From Filimonas effusa (GTDB taxonomy: Bacteria > Bacteroidota > Bacteroidia > Chitinophagales > Chitinophagaceae), in contig NZ_SDHZ01000004.1 in assembly GCF_004118675.1 (NCBI RefSeq), positions 248,001 through 312,000 on the forward strand: a stretch of DNA of 64,000 nt, written 5' to 3'. The notes below the pieces were generated by a model. It made no database searches. It was not told the origin of the DNA and was given only the letters and a program-made list of their open reading frames with translations. Positions 44,501-52,434 of this stretch are shown piece by piece (position 1 is the stretch's first letter; each line of letters opens with the position of its first letter). Position numbers and translations under genes: made by a program.

Positions 44501-45769
44501 TTTGGCAAACAGCCGGGAATAGATTGGCTCGAACGTAAAGCACGCCAGGGCTTGATCTCTCGCGATTCTACCTTTAACCTCATGTTCCGCCAGACCTTTG
44601 AACAGCAGATGGGCGTAACAGCAAGGGTAGAACCCTTCAGGGAATTCATCGTAGATCTGAATATCGATAAATCATTTACGAAAGAATATACCGAGTTGTT
44701 TAAAGACACTACAGGCACAGGAAATAACTTCGGACACCTGAGCCCCTATGCAGGTGGCGGTTTCAGTGTTTCCTATATTAGCTTCAAAACCTTATTCGGC
44801 AGCTATAACCCAACACAGATCTCCGAAACCTTTAAAGAGTTTCAATCAAACAGGCTTGTTATATCAGAACGCCTGGCACGCTCAAACCCTTACCAGAACG
44901 GGCAGAAGACTGCTGATGGTTACTATGTAGGGTATGGCCGCTATGCACAGGATGTTATTATTCCTGCGTTTATAGCAGCTTATACCGGTAAAGATCCCAA
45001 CAGTGTTTCTTTGCTGAAACAGTCCAACTCCAATATCAAGTCCAACCCGTTCAGTGGCATTAAACCATTGCCTAACTGGCGTGTAACTTATACAGGGTTA
45101 TCGCGTATGATAGGACTTACCGATATCTTCTCAAATATCTCCGTAAGTCATGGCTACACCGGCAAACTGAGTATGAACAGTTACACCAGTGCCTTACTGT
45201 ACAGCGATCCTTTGCGATATGGTGCGCCCGGTTTTATAGACACGGTGTCCGGTAACTTTGTTCCGTACTTCCTGGTACCCAACCTTACCATCCAGGAAAG
45301 CTTTGCGCCGTTGATCGGTTTCGATGTTACTACCATCACACAGCTCAACCTGAAGTTTGAATTCCTGAAAAGCCGTCAGTTGAGTATGAGTCTTATCGAC
45401 TACCAGCTGAGCGAAGTAAGAAGCACCCAATGGAACTTTGGATTCAGCTGGCGTAAACGTGGCCTCAACCTGCCATTTAAGCTGCCGGGTATGAAAGAGA
45501 AACGTCTTGAAAATGATCTGAATATCACCTTCGATCTGTCGATGCGCGATGATACGCAAAGTAACAGTACCCTCGACCAGAATGCTGCCTACAGCACCGG
45601 CGGTCAGAAGGTGATCAAGATACAACCGTCCATCGATTACATCCTGAACAACAGGATCAATGTAAAACTCTATTTCGATCAGCAACGGGTGATCCCTTAT
45701 ATCTCCACATCTGCACCAACTACGAACACGCGGGGCGGTCTGCAGATAAGGATCTCACTGGCGCCGTAA
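38507..45769 (+). CDS. sprA: SprA/Sov, T9SS outer-membrane translocon
   Basis: 2420 residues, initiated by TTG at 38507; the predicted signal peptide 'YCISITVMCLLCMGNAYSQQ' supports this start, and no ATG upstream fits. Length agrees with SprA (about 2400 residues), the 36-strand barrel that is the T9SS pore. The sequence is rich in Tyr/Asn/Asp/Gly beta-strands throughout, with a Pro/Ala-rich and very basic stretch at about residues 1880-1945 ('SAAPPPAPAQQPGARTAIPD', 'LRKWRRQRREARRAQKLLNA') that looks like a linker or insertion. It exports CHU_C-tagged proteins such as the two encoded in this window. Confidence 0.95.
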   Translation: MTNHNYSLLRYCISITVMCLLCMGNAYSQQSDSLRFPLQDRRGDPFTAGKTNPFDIKDSAYVKRSVEYDPKTKQYYIVEKIGNSYYRKPTYLTYEEFWRIRHQQAESEYFSQRAQTLFDLNKKVKRPPMQLYPKLFDRIFGVDSGGLKVNIRPQGNVDLLLGYQGQSINNPTLPERARKTGGFDFDMNANLNVMGNIGNKLKLPINYNTLANFDFENQIKLDYKGMDDEIIRSIEAGNISFQTKGTLMSSVQSLFGIKTQLQFGRLGITTALANNRSQKQSLGLQGGGIRQNLNKKLDDYEENKHFLLGQYFRTNYNKTMSNLPIVTSQVQILRMEVWVTNRTGSTTDTRYVAGLMDLGENAPYNNNINSLTQNTLPQNGANDLYSFLVGNQSNRNPNLVSSLLQAKGLRPVTDFEKTFARKLNSSEYYFNPQAGFLSLNQQLQSDQVLGVAYQYTYNGRVYQVGEFSQDVAVDSTQGVQKVLFLKLLKATSQRVNLPIWGLMMKNVYSLDVTGLQQADFKLNVLYQEPSGGYKRFLPESAPNVEGRPLLSILNLDRLNSTNAPMPDGVYDYVEGFTVLSQQGKIIFPVLEPFGRDLDTLAFAGQPQELKNKYVFYQLYDSIKAIAQTYANVNRYVAQGSAKGSASSDIYLGAFNVPQGSVKVTAGGQVLRENVDYIIDYNQGSVRVINQAIINSGVGVNVEFENNASFGLQQRSFMGLRLDYALNKKLSLGATYEKLSERPFFTKVNYGEDPINNSMYGIDFNYRSEAPGLTRLLNKLPFYNTTAMSAINAYGEAAVLKPGHAAQIGTGQEGAVYIDDFEGSTSNIDIRFPTTSWVMASTPSGNGLFPEASLNDSVDYGKNRAKLAWYNIEPILQDRTNINNPLRSNPTALSDPRVRAVYTNELFPQRTTNITDVQTTTFDLAYYPTEKGPYNFSANPADVNSEGKLLNPRNRWGGIMRSVDQTDFETSNIGFVEFWVQDPFITNPSSTGGKMFLNLGDISEDVLKDGRRFYENGLSTPSQSAVVDSTTTWGKTPINPIQVTQAFSNDPNDRTFQDVGFDGLDDEGERRKRSKYINDLAVNFTTASTIYRNALIDPSSDNYKWYRDETYDASGTGILGRYKQFNNPQGNSPVANNNSQFSPAATLYPDNEDLNRDNTLNENEDYYEYEIDVKPGMDVGVTKYITDKRVITPKLADGTTRAENWYLFRVPVSDYTRKIGSIPDFKSIRFLRMYLTGFEDSVVLRFAKLDLVRNQWRIFAYDLDTTGSYRPVPNSTTTVFDVLAVNLEENSSRQPVPYRIPPGIERVQMLSNNGVNLLQNEQSMSLKVRNLVNGDSRSVFKTMNLDMRQYGRMSMFIHAESVIGQTPVINKELNAVIRIGQDFLNNYYEIRVPLQITPPSVAATAEDVWPTANNLDFSLQELVKLKLRRNNSGAMVNAIYREQIGDKTFSVLGNPNLAEVNAFLVGVENANDNNTAPLSAEVWFDELRLSQIDEKGGWAALGRIDVQLADLGTMSVSANTYSTGWGSIEQKTNERARESMMQFDAAIQIDAGKLLPQKAGITIPVYASINRTVFTPEYDPYNLDVKLKDVLNAADPSKRDSIKSVALDQTIIKTLNFTNVRFGATGKKPRLWSISNFDFSYSYTLTEHSNPLITKNNVVKHRGGFGYTYNDNPHFIEPFKRLIKTKSRWLALLTDFNFNLTPSLLGFRADVNRQFGMYIPRIVNTYDNKVERVDTTYDKYFTFDRYYNFRWDLSRSLNLDFNAVNNAYIDEPFGRLDTKAKRDTVRKNFMKGGRNTLYQQKGIVSYAFPLNKFPLTDWINARYSYSTNYNWIGASLLARNLGNIIENGQQNNLNAEFDLTRLYSKSKWISSLDMPRSAAPPPAPAQQPGARTAIPDPMANLPSREEAIKGLKGHKKRLALRKWRRQRREARRAQKLLNANSMVEPPGAIVKTGGKLVTMVKTVSVNYSANFSTRVPGYMDSTKALGQNWNSMQPGLDFVFGKQPGIDWLERKARQGLISRDSTFNLMFRQTFEQQMGVTARVEPFREFIVDLNIDKSFTKEYTELFKDTTGTGNNFGHLSPYAGGGFSVSYISFKTLFGSYNPTQISETFKEFQSNRLVISERLARSNPYQNGQKTADGYYVGYGRYAQDVIIPAFIAAYTGKDPNSVSLLKQSNSNIKSNPFSGIKPLPNWRVTYTGLSRMIGLTDIFSNISVSHGYTGKLSMNSYTSALLYSDPLRYGAPGFIDTVSGNFVPYFLVPNLTIQESFAPLIGFDVTTITQLNLKFEFLKSRQLSMSLIDYQLSEVRSTQWNFGFSWRKRGLNLPFKLPGMKEKRLENDLNITFDLSMRDDTQSNSTLDQNAAYSTGGQKVIKIQPSIDYILNNRINVKLYFDQQRVIPYISTSAPTTNTRGGLQIRISLAP

Positions 45770-45787
45770 AACAATTGATAGTATAAA

Positions 45788-45825
45788 CAAATAAGGGCCG
45801 CGATTCGCGGCCCTTATTTGTTTTA
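45788..45825. terminator. Bidirectional terminator between sprA and the minus-strand operon
   Basis: CAAATAAGGGCCGCG (45788-45802) and CGCGGCCCTTATTTG (45806-45820) form a perfect 15-bp stem with a 3-nt loop, followed by TTTTATT on the plus strand; flanking A-rich sequence gives a U-tract for the minus strand. Confidence 0.93.
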
Positions 45826-45836
45826 TTGATATCCTG

Positions 45837-46592
45837 TTATTCTTTATGCAATGTCAATGAATTTGCCTGTGCGGTAGGGGTAACCACAAGATCATTGATA
45901 CAAACATGCGGTGGGAGGGTGGCGCAGTAATAGGTAATAGCTGCAATATCCTGTGCAACAAGTTGCTGATAGCCGGTATACACATTATCTGCCTGTTCCT
46001 GGTTACCTTTAAAACGTACTACGGAGAATTCAGTATCTGCTGCTCCCGGATGAATAGCAGTGACCTTAATACGGTGAGGAAGCAGGTCTATACGCTGGGC
46101 TTTGCTAATGGCGTCTACAGCGTGTTTGGTGGCGCAGTAAACATTACCATTGGGATATACTTCCTTGCCGGCAATAGAACCGATATTAATGATATGACCC
46201 GCTTTGCGTTCTATCATATAAGGAACGATAGCCTTCGATACATATAGCAACCCCTTTACATTGGTATCGATCATAATGTCCCAGTCGTCGAGAGAGGCAT
46301 TGTCGAAACTGTCCCTTCCCAGGGCAAGGCCGGCGTTATTTACCAATACATCTATCTGTTGCCATTCTTCGGGTAACGCCTGCAGTTGCTCAATAACATC
46401 TTCACGGTTCTGAACATCGAAACAAAGCGCCAGAACCTTAACATCATACGTTCGGGTTAAGGTTTCTGTAAGTTCCTGCAACCTTTCTTTCCTGCGGCCT
46501 GTGATGATGCAGTTCCATCCGTTAGAGGCAAATGTGGTAGCTATAGCTTTTCCAAATCCTGATGTAGCGCCGGTTACGAGTATTGTTTTCAT
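45837..46592 (-). CDS. Short-chain dehydrogenase/reductase (YdfG-like)
   Basis: 251 residues. NAD(P)-binding 'VTGATSGFGKAIA', 'NNAGLALG', catalytic Ser in 'INIGSIAGKE' and Y-x-x-x-K in 'NVYCATKHAVDA', then 'IHPGAADTEFSVVRF'. Arg residues in 'TGRRKERL' favour NADPH. The sequence resembles the YdfG/3-hydroxy-acid dehydrogenase branch. It is the last gene of the minus-strand run, 17 bp after the T9SS-exported protein, with no obvious metabolic link to it. Confidence 0.9.
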   Translation of the reverse strand: MKTILVTGATSGFGKAIATTFASNGWNCIITGRRKERLQELTETLTRTYDVKVLALCFDVQNREDVIEQLQALPEEWQQIDVLVNNAGLALGRDSFDNASLDDWDIMIDTNVKGLLYVSKAIVPYMIERKAGHIINIGSIAGKEVYPNGNVYCATKHAVDAISKAQRIDLLPHRIKVTAIHPGAADTEFSVVRFKGNQEQADNVYTGYQQLVAQDIAAITYYCATLPPHVCINDLVVTPTAQANSLTLHKE

Positions 46593-46609
46593 TTCTGTGA
46601 TGTTGCAAA

Positions 46610-49231
46610 CTATCTGATGAGAACGATGGTTCCTTTCTTTTCTACCAGTTCGTCTTTATAATTTACTGCCTGTGTTACAAATACGTAGGTACCGCTGCCT
46701 TGTTTACTGCCTTCGTAGGTACCGTCCCATCCTCGTCCTATTTCACTGGTATTGAATAATAATTGTCCCCACCTGTTATAGATACGGAAGAAATCCAGTC
46801 TTTTCATGCCTACCAGTATAGGTCTGAGTATATCGTTTTTGCCATCGGCATTAGGTGTAAACGCCGTAGGAACAAAGATATCGGGTTGTGTGGAAAATAC
46901 GACCACTTTAATGTCGTCGTCGCCATAACACCCTTCCGGCGTAAATGCACGTACGGTATATACCAGCGAATCGATGCCTTCACCCAAACTTACTACCGGG
47001 TTGGCAAGCGTCCTGTTATTGATACCTATGTCGGGGGTCCACCTGTAAGTAGTGCCGCCCGTAGCATTTAACTGAAGAGGTTGTCCCGATACTATGGCTG
47101 TATCATTACCGGCAAAAGCTTTTACCTGCGGAATCACGGTAACAAGGATAGAATCGCTAACCGGTTTTGGACAGCCCAATGTATCGGTAACAGAAATAAC
47201 ATAGGTAGTAGTGCGTTGCGGACCGGCCAGCGGATGAAGTGTATTGGTATACAACATCGATGCTGCCGGCGACCATGTATGTTTGGCTGCAACGGTGGCG
47301 GCATGCAGCTGTACTGTTTGTGCAAAACAGAGAGTAGTATCCTGTGAAGCAACAACGGTCGGATAAGGAACTACTTTTACCCTTATAGCACCATTGGCCG
47401 TGCAATTACCAAGACGGGCCAGTACATTATAGGTAATATCGTTTAACGGTGCAGCCGTCGGGTATTTGATATTGGCATTGTTTAAACCTGCTGCCGGCGA
47501 CCATACAAAATTCAAACCATGGCTCTCCGGACGCAGGTTGATACTATCGGTCCGGCAGATGGTTGTATCAGGCCTTAATTGAACGGAAATGGCCTGCAGC
47601 ACGTTCACCTTAACAGAATCTGAATTAATACAACCATTGTCATTCACATTCACCACATAAGTAGTAGTGTCTTTCGGGAACACATAAGGCGTTGCTGAGC
47701 TGGCATTGCGTATATAAGGACCCGGTGTCCAGGCAAAAGTAGCATTGGCGCTGCTGGTAGCTTTAAGATACAAGGTATCGATACTGCAGATCAGTGTATC
47801 CCGGAATGGTAAACTTATCAGTGGTTTATCCAGCACCGAATAAGTTTTGGTAACAGTATCGATACACCCCTTGCTATTGGTTGCTATCAGGCTTATGCTG
47901 ATGTTGGATAACGGCGAACCATACTTGTACTGCGGATTCTTAAGTCTTGAAGTATCGGCAAGTGTTGCAGGATCACCAAAATTCCATCGCCAGCTGTCTA
48001 CAACGCCATAGGAGGTTGTAGTAGCATCCCCGAACGTGTAAGGATTCTGGAAGCAGCTGCCGTTGATATTGAAATCGGCTGCAAAGCCGGGAAATACGCG
48101 AACTCTGGTGGTGGTGGAATCAGTACAACCTCCTGTTGCAGTCACCTTCAGCTTTACCGTAAATACTCCTGTGTCTTTATAAGTATAGGTTGGCGTGGGC
48201 GCATGAGAAGTATCCAGTGGATTACCTGTGCCAAAATCCCACAGATAGGAGGCTATATTGCTGTTGGTAGACTGATTAAAGAAGGTGTTGGTATAACTGT
48301 CGCAGGAAATGTACTCAGGGTCCAGTACCGCCGCCGCGAGACTACAGTTGGCAACGGTGATATGGATCTCTTTCCGGGTGGCGCCAATTTTTACGCCGTT
48401 CCTGTACTCTTCTACTTCTACTGCCACAACATAATCGCCCGTTTGAGAAGGGGCCTTGCCCGAAATAATACCGGTAGTAGGGTTAATACCTACGGCTGCC
48501 CCCAGCGGCGAAAGGCCCGAAAAGCCGCCATTATACGGAACGCTGCCATAAGGCGGACCTGATGGGGGATTGGGCTTTGCCTGGTTATTACCCTGGCCGC
48601 CGCCAATGATCCCTTCGGTAAAACGATATACCAGTGAGTCGCCGTCAATATCTGTGGCGCTGAAATCAAATGTAAAAGGGGAATTATAACAAATAACCGC
48701 CGTATCGCGCTGTGCGAAAACTGGGCTGTTGTTGTTGTAATAACCTTGTCCGTTCACAGTACCGGGAATGGTGTTCGTATAGCTAACCCCAACAGCGCTG
48801 GAATTGCTGACGTTTACAATGCCTGCTATACGGCAACAGCGTTGTACGGTGAGCGTATACCCGTTTGTATTATTGGGAAGGGTAACGGTGGTAGTAAATT
48901 TGTCGATACGGTAACAGATGGTTGGTACCGGGTTGATACAAGGACTGAAACTAAGCTTGGTATCAATGCTGGTAGCGGTTCTGGTTACGGTTAGTGTTTG
49001 AAGCAGGCTGTTATTATCAAGATTATAAATGCCGAGAAAAACCTCCTGGTCTATCTGTTGTTGGGTAGAGTTGCAATCGAGGTATTGATTGATTGTGATG
49101 CTATAGTTGGAGGTGTTACTGGCAGCTCCCGGACCCAGGTACTCATATGAGATCCAGCCTCCTTTAAGGTGGTTTGCCATTAAAGGAGTTGCTGCAAAGG
49201 ATAATACGAGTACCAGGATTAATATTTTCAT
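46610..49231 (-). CDS. T9SS-exported PKD-type surface protein with CHU_C domain
   Basis: 873 residues from the ATG at 49231 (the codon before it is GTG). The signal peptide 'ILILVLVLSFAATPLMA' precedes an N-terminal 'NHLKGGWISYEYLGPG' region of ~280 residues with 'TDIDGDSLVYRF' cadherin-like elements. At least two PKD domains ('SYLWDFGTGNPLDTS', 'DSWRWNFGDPATLADT') and several 'CxxDSI.L.A....A..W.P' Ig-like modules follow. Residues ~785-873 ('FVPTAFTPNADGKNDILRPI' to 'KKGTIVLIR') are the gliding-motility-associated C-terminal domain. It is probably a secreted adhesin; its ATG overlaps the hydrolase stop codon by one base. Confidence 0.9.
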   Translation of the reverse strand: MKILILVLVLSFAATPLMANHLKGGWISYEYLGPGAASNTSNYSITINQYLDCNSTQQQIDQEVFLGIYNLDNNSLLQTLTVTRTATSIDTKLSFSPCINPVPTICYRIDKFTTTVTLPNNTNGYTLTVQRCCRIAGIVNVSNSSAVGVSYTNTIPGTVNGQGYYNNNSPVFAQRDTAVICYNSPFTFDFSATDIDGDSLVYRFTEGIIGGGQGNNQAKPNPPSGPPYGSVPYNGGFSGLSPLGAAVGINPTTGIISGKAPSQTGDYVVAVEVEEYRNGVKIGATRKEIHITVANCSLAAAVLDPEYISCDSYTNTFFNQSTNSNIASYLWDFGTGNPLDTSHAPTPTYTYKDTGVFTVKLKVTATGGCTDSTTTRVRVFPGFAADFNINGSCFQNPYTFGDATTTSYGVVDSWRWNFGDPATLADTSRLKNPQYKYGSPLSNISISLIATNSKGCIDTVTKTYSVLDKPLISLPFRDTLICSIDTLYLKATSSANATFAWTPGPYIRNASSATPYVFPKDTTTYVVNVNDNGCINSDSVKVNVLQAISVQLRPDTTICRTDSINLRPESHGLNFVWSPAAGLNNANIKYPTAAPLNDITYNVLARLGNCTANGAIRVKVVPYPTVVASQDTTLCFAQTVQLHAATVAAKHTWSPAASMLYTNTLHPLAGPQRTTTYVISVTDTLGCPKPVSDSILVTVIPQVKAFAGNDTAIVSGQPLQLNATGGTTYRWTPDIGINNRTLANPVVSLGEGIDSLVYTVRAFTPEGCYGDDDIKVVVFSTQPDIFVPTAFTPNADGKNDILRPILVGMKRLDFFRIYNRWGQLLFNTSEIGRGWDGTYEGSKQGSGTYVFVTQAVNYKDELVEKKGTIVLIR

Positions 49232-50037
49232 CACTCACGACGGTTCAAGGCTTCCAGAAAATGTAGCAAATGACTGTTCACTGCCGCTGTTGCTTCCCAC
49301 ATTCCCATATGCCCCACATTTTCCAGTATATGAATATACGAACAATTTGGCAGGCTCACCTGCTGCAGTACATCATTTAATGGAGCGGCAACATCATCGG
49401 TTCCTATGATAAACAAAACAGGTGTTTTGCTGCCTGAAAGAACTGCTGTTCTGTCTGGACGCTCCATCATTGCTTTATAATACTGCTGTAATGGTAAATC
49501 GGCAAATGCCGCGCTTTGTTCTATCAGCTCGTTTACCTGCTCCGGGTGGCTGCTTTTGAATGCAGCAGCGAAAAGATTGGGAATGGTAGTACGAAGGAAA
49601 GAAGGACCGCCATATTGCTCTATCATTTCAATGCCCCGCTGACGGTTTTGTTTCTTTTCAGGAGAGTCGGCGAAGGCCGAAGAATGAACCAGCCCAAAGC
49701 CGGTGAGTTTATCGGGAAACAATGCTGCAAAAGCCAGGGTAATATAACCTCCCATGCTGTGGCCGAACAGCACGGCTTTTTCAAGTTGTTCGTGTTGTAA
49801 CAACGCATCGATAACACGGGCAAATTCTTCAATGCCGGGAGTACCCGGTAAAGCCTGTGAATTGCCGGAGCCGGGGAAATCTGGAGTAATGACAAGATAA
49901 TCGGGTTCCAGGTAAGCTATCTGCCTGTTCCAGATGGTGCTGTCTTCACCAAAACCATGTAAAAAAATAACCGGGGTACCCTTTCCTGTTTTCCGATAAG
50001 AGATAAGGGTGTCATTATAGTTAAAGGAATATAACAT
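49231..50037 (-). CDS. Alpha/beta-hydrolase
   Basis: 268 residues. Oxyanion 'VIFLHGFGEDSTIW', nucleophile Ser in 'LFGHSMGGYITLAF', acid in 'FIIGTDDVAAPL' and His in 'ENVGHMGMWEA' complete the triad. It is a cytoplasmic hydrolase of the BioH/MenH-like size class with no signal peptide; substrate unknown. Its TGA shares its last base with the start of the surface-protein gene, and it begins 2 bp after the DUF4105 gene, so it is strictly cotranscribed. Confidence 0.92.
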   Translation of the reverse strand: MLYSFNYNDTLISYRKTGKGTPVIFLHGFGEDSTIWNRQIAYLEPDYLVITPDFPGSGNSQALPGTPGIEEFARVIDALLQHEQLEKAVLFGHSMGGYITLAFAALFPDKLTGFGLVHSSAFADSPEKKQNRQRGIEMIEQYGGPSFLRTTIPNLFAAAFKSSHPEQVNELIEQSAAFADLPLQQYYKAMMERPDRTAVLSGSKTPVLFIIGTDDVAAPLNDVLQQVSLPNCSYIHILENVGHMGMWEATAAVNSHLLHFLEALNRRE

Positions 50038-50039
50038 AC

Positions 50040-51209
50040 TTATTCATCCGCCGCCAGCTGAAAACACCGGTAGGCCATTAGTAATACAATGGGGACCAGT
50101 GCAATGTTCAGGTGCTGGGGCAAAAATAGCCAGCCCAGCAAAAGCGCTATCTGCAGGAAACCGGCAAAGCGGAAATACTTACGTACCCGTGGCGATCTTT
50201 TCCAGATGAAAAATGCGGCGATGAAATGGGTAGGAAGCGCCCACAACAGATTATAGTTGCTGCTGCATACTACATGATCGGTTCCAAACCACATGAATAA
50301 CAACAGGAAACCAGCTACACCGGTAGTATATAGCAGCAGCGAATCAATCAGGCGGGTGATAAATCTGGCTGTTCTGTTTTTTAACTGCGACAGCAATAGT
50401 ATAACGAAGCTGAATAGGCTGAAAACAAGTAAGGGGATCCATTTATTCTGCGGGCTTACCGGCGGCACGGCTTGTACAAGCGGCAGGGTTTCGCTTACGA
50501 TAGGTTTATTGCCCGGAAGCACGGATGTATTTAATCCTTTTTCAAGATAATCCGGCAGGAACATACTTTGCTGAACAGTTACCGTATCATCGAGTTTGCT
50601 GCCCAGCAAAATATCTATTCCCAGTTTGCTCCAGGGCTGCCCTCCTTTGTCGAGATAGGTATGCAGCATATTACGGAAGCTGGTGCGTGGCGGCGTAAGT
50701 GAGGTGGTAATGGTTAAGCCGCTGTTCTGCTGCTCAACCATGTCGCGCACCCTGCTGGTACAGTTATCAAAAAGGAAATCGTACTTGTAATATTTGTTAT
50801 CGTCCTGCAGGTTTACCTGCAGCGCTTTGTACATACGGTTTTTAGCTTCGCAACTGATGTCCAGCACCTGCTCCGAAACACTTCGCTGCTCGTATTGGTA
50901 AAATCGTATAAACTCAGAATAACGCTCTGCCGACAAAAAGTAATTGAGCTTACCGCGAACGAATTTGGCATAGAAATCAGGATCGCTGAAATCAAAAGTA
51001 CCATAGTTGAAAACTACATCGCTGAAGGTCGCGCTGTCTATCACCCGCATGGCGGTATGGCCAAAGGTTGAATACAATTCTTCGCCCGGAGCGCAGGTAA
51101 GAACGCTGATCCTCAGGTGACAGCTGTCGCTGCTTTGTGAGCGCGACCAGAAGCTGGTGCAGAGTAACAGCAACAGCAGCCATAGGCGATTGTATCTTCT
51201 TCTTTGCAT
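50040..51209 (-). CDS. DUF4105 membrane protein, probable Lnb-type lipoprotein N-acyltransferase
   Basis: 389 residues: signal peptide or first TM (8-24), periplasmic N-terminal domain (~30-230) with H51 in 'YSTFGHTAMRV' and C150 in 'YDFLFDNCTSRVRDM', then about four TM helices ('WIPLLVFSLFSFVILLLSQL', 'LLLYTTGVAGFLLLFMWFGT', 'LLWALPTHFIAAFFIW', 'IALLLGWLFL', 'IALVPIVLLMAYRCF'). DUF4105 proteins have been linked to N-acylation of lipoproteins in Bacteroides (Lnb), with a Cys/His pair as the likely catalytic residues. I infer the same here with moderate confidence. It lies 1 bp after lysA, inside the tight minus-strand operon. Confidence 0.8.
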   Translation of the reverse strand: MQRRRYNRLWLLLLLLCTSFWSRSQSSDSCHLRISVLTCAPGEELYSTFGHTAMRVIDSATFSDVVFNYGTFDFSDPDFYAKFVRGKLNYFLSAERYSEFIRFYQYEQRSVSEQVLDISCEAKNRMYKALQVNLQDDNKYYKYDFLFDNCTSRVRDMVEQQNSGLTITTSLTPPRTSFRNMLHTYLDKGGQPWSKLGIDILLGSKLDDTVTVQQSMFLPDYLEKGLNTSVLPGNKPIVSETLPLVQAVPPVSPQNKWIPLLVFSLFSFVILLLSQLKNRTARFITRLIDSLLLYTTGVAGFLLLFMWFGTDHVVCSSNYNLLWALPTHFIAAFFIWKRSPRVRKYFRFAGFLQIALLLGWLFLPQHLNIALVPIVLLMAYRCFQLAADE

Positions 51210-51210
51210 A

Positions 51211-52425
51211 TTATAATACTTCTACCTGGTTACGCAGGAGGTCTTCAAATACATCTCTTTTACGAATAAGATGAGGCGCGCCATTCTTAACAAGCACTTC
51301 TGCCGGTTTAAAACGTGAGTTGAACTGGCTGCTCATTTCAAATCCATAGGCGCCGGCATTATAAAATACCAGCAGATCACCTTCTCTTACTTCGTTTAGT
51401 TTCCTGTTCCAGGCAAAAGTGTCGGTTTCGCAGATATTACCCACTACCGCATATTCTTTCAGCGGTCCGCTAGGATTACTGATATTTTCAATGCGGTGAT
51501 AGGCATCGTAGAACATGGGACGGATCAAATGGTTAAAGCCGCTGTCTACACTAACAAAACTGGCAGCGGAAGTCTCTTTTATCACATTTACCTGGGTAAC
51601 GAAATAACCACACTCGCTCACCATAAATTTACCCGGTTCAAACCATACCTGTAATGGTTTGCCTCCGGGATTAGGGTGATTATCGAACGCTGCCTTCACC
51701 TTTTCAGCCAGTAGATCAATGTCTGTTCCAACATCCCCTTCTTTGTAGGGTACTTTAAAACCACCGCCCAGATCTATGAACTCCAGTTCTTTAAAATGGG
51801 GAATGATGCTGAACAACACTTCTATACCCTTCACAAAAACATCTACATCTTTGATCTCACTGCCTGTATGTATATGAAGATCGCTTATGTGAAGATTATG
51901 CTGTTCCACTACCTGAAGAATTTGATCTATCTGGTCTATGGGAATGCCAAACTTGCTTTTTTCGTGGCCTGTAGAGATCTTGAGGTTGCCACCCGCCATA
52001 ATATTAGGACGGAGACGAATACCTACAGGATAGCTATGACCGAATTTCTTACCAAACTTTTCAAGATTGGAAAGGCTGTCGATATTAATATTAACGCCCA
52101 GCGCTTTTGCTTCTTCAATTTCACTGAACGCAATACCGTTTGATGTATAGAGTACCCTTTCAGGTAAGAAACCTGCATACAGGGCCAGTTTTACTTCGTT
52201 GATGGAGCTGCAGTCAACATTGGCGCCCAGCTGTTTTACATGCTTAAGGATGTTGATGTTGGTCAATGCCTTACAGGCGTAAAAGAAAACAGTATTGCTG
52301 TTCCGGAAAGCGGAGCTTAGCTTACGGTACTGGTTTTCAATTGTTTCGGCGTGATATACATAAACCGGCGTGCCGTATTGCGTGGCAATGGCCGTAAGTT
52401 GTTCTTTGCTTAATGCTTCTGACAT
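51211..52425 (-). CDS. lysA: Diaminopimelate decarboxylase
   Basis: 404 residues, fold-type III PLP barrel. The PLP lysine is K52 in 'VFFYACKALTN'; 'HIHTGSEI' and 'LGGGFKVPY' bind the cofactor phosphate; 'EPGKFMVSECGYFVTQV' and 'GNICETDTFAW' (catalytic Cys in CET/SD) complete it. It makes L-lysine from meso-diaminopimelate. It lies 9 bp after scpB. Confidence 0.95.
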   Translation of the reverse strand: MSEALSKEQLTAIATQYGTPVYVYHAETIENQYRKLSSAFRNSNTVFFYACKALTNINILKHVKQLGANVDCSSINEVKLALYAGFLPERVLYTSNGIAFSEIEEAKALGVNINIDSLSNLEKFGKKFGHSYPVGIRLRPNIMAGGNLKISTGHEKSKFGIPIDQIDQILQVVEQHNLHISDLHIHTGSEIKDVDVFVKGIEVLFSIIPHFKELEFIDLGGGFKVPYKEGDVGTDIDLLAEKVKAAFDNHPNPGGKPLQVWFEPGKFMVSECGYFVTQVNVIKETSAASFVSVDSGFNHLIRPMFYDAYHRIENISNPSGPLKEYAVVGNICETDTFAWNRKLNEVREGDLLVFYNAGAYGFEMSSQFNSRFKPAEVLVKNGAPHLIRKRDVFEDLLRNQVEVL

Positions 52426-52434
52426 GTTCTGTTG

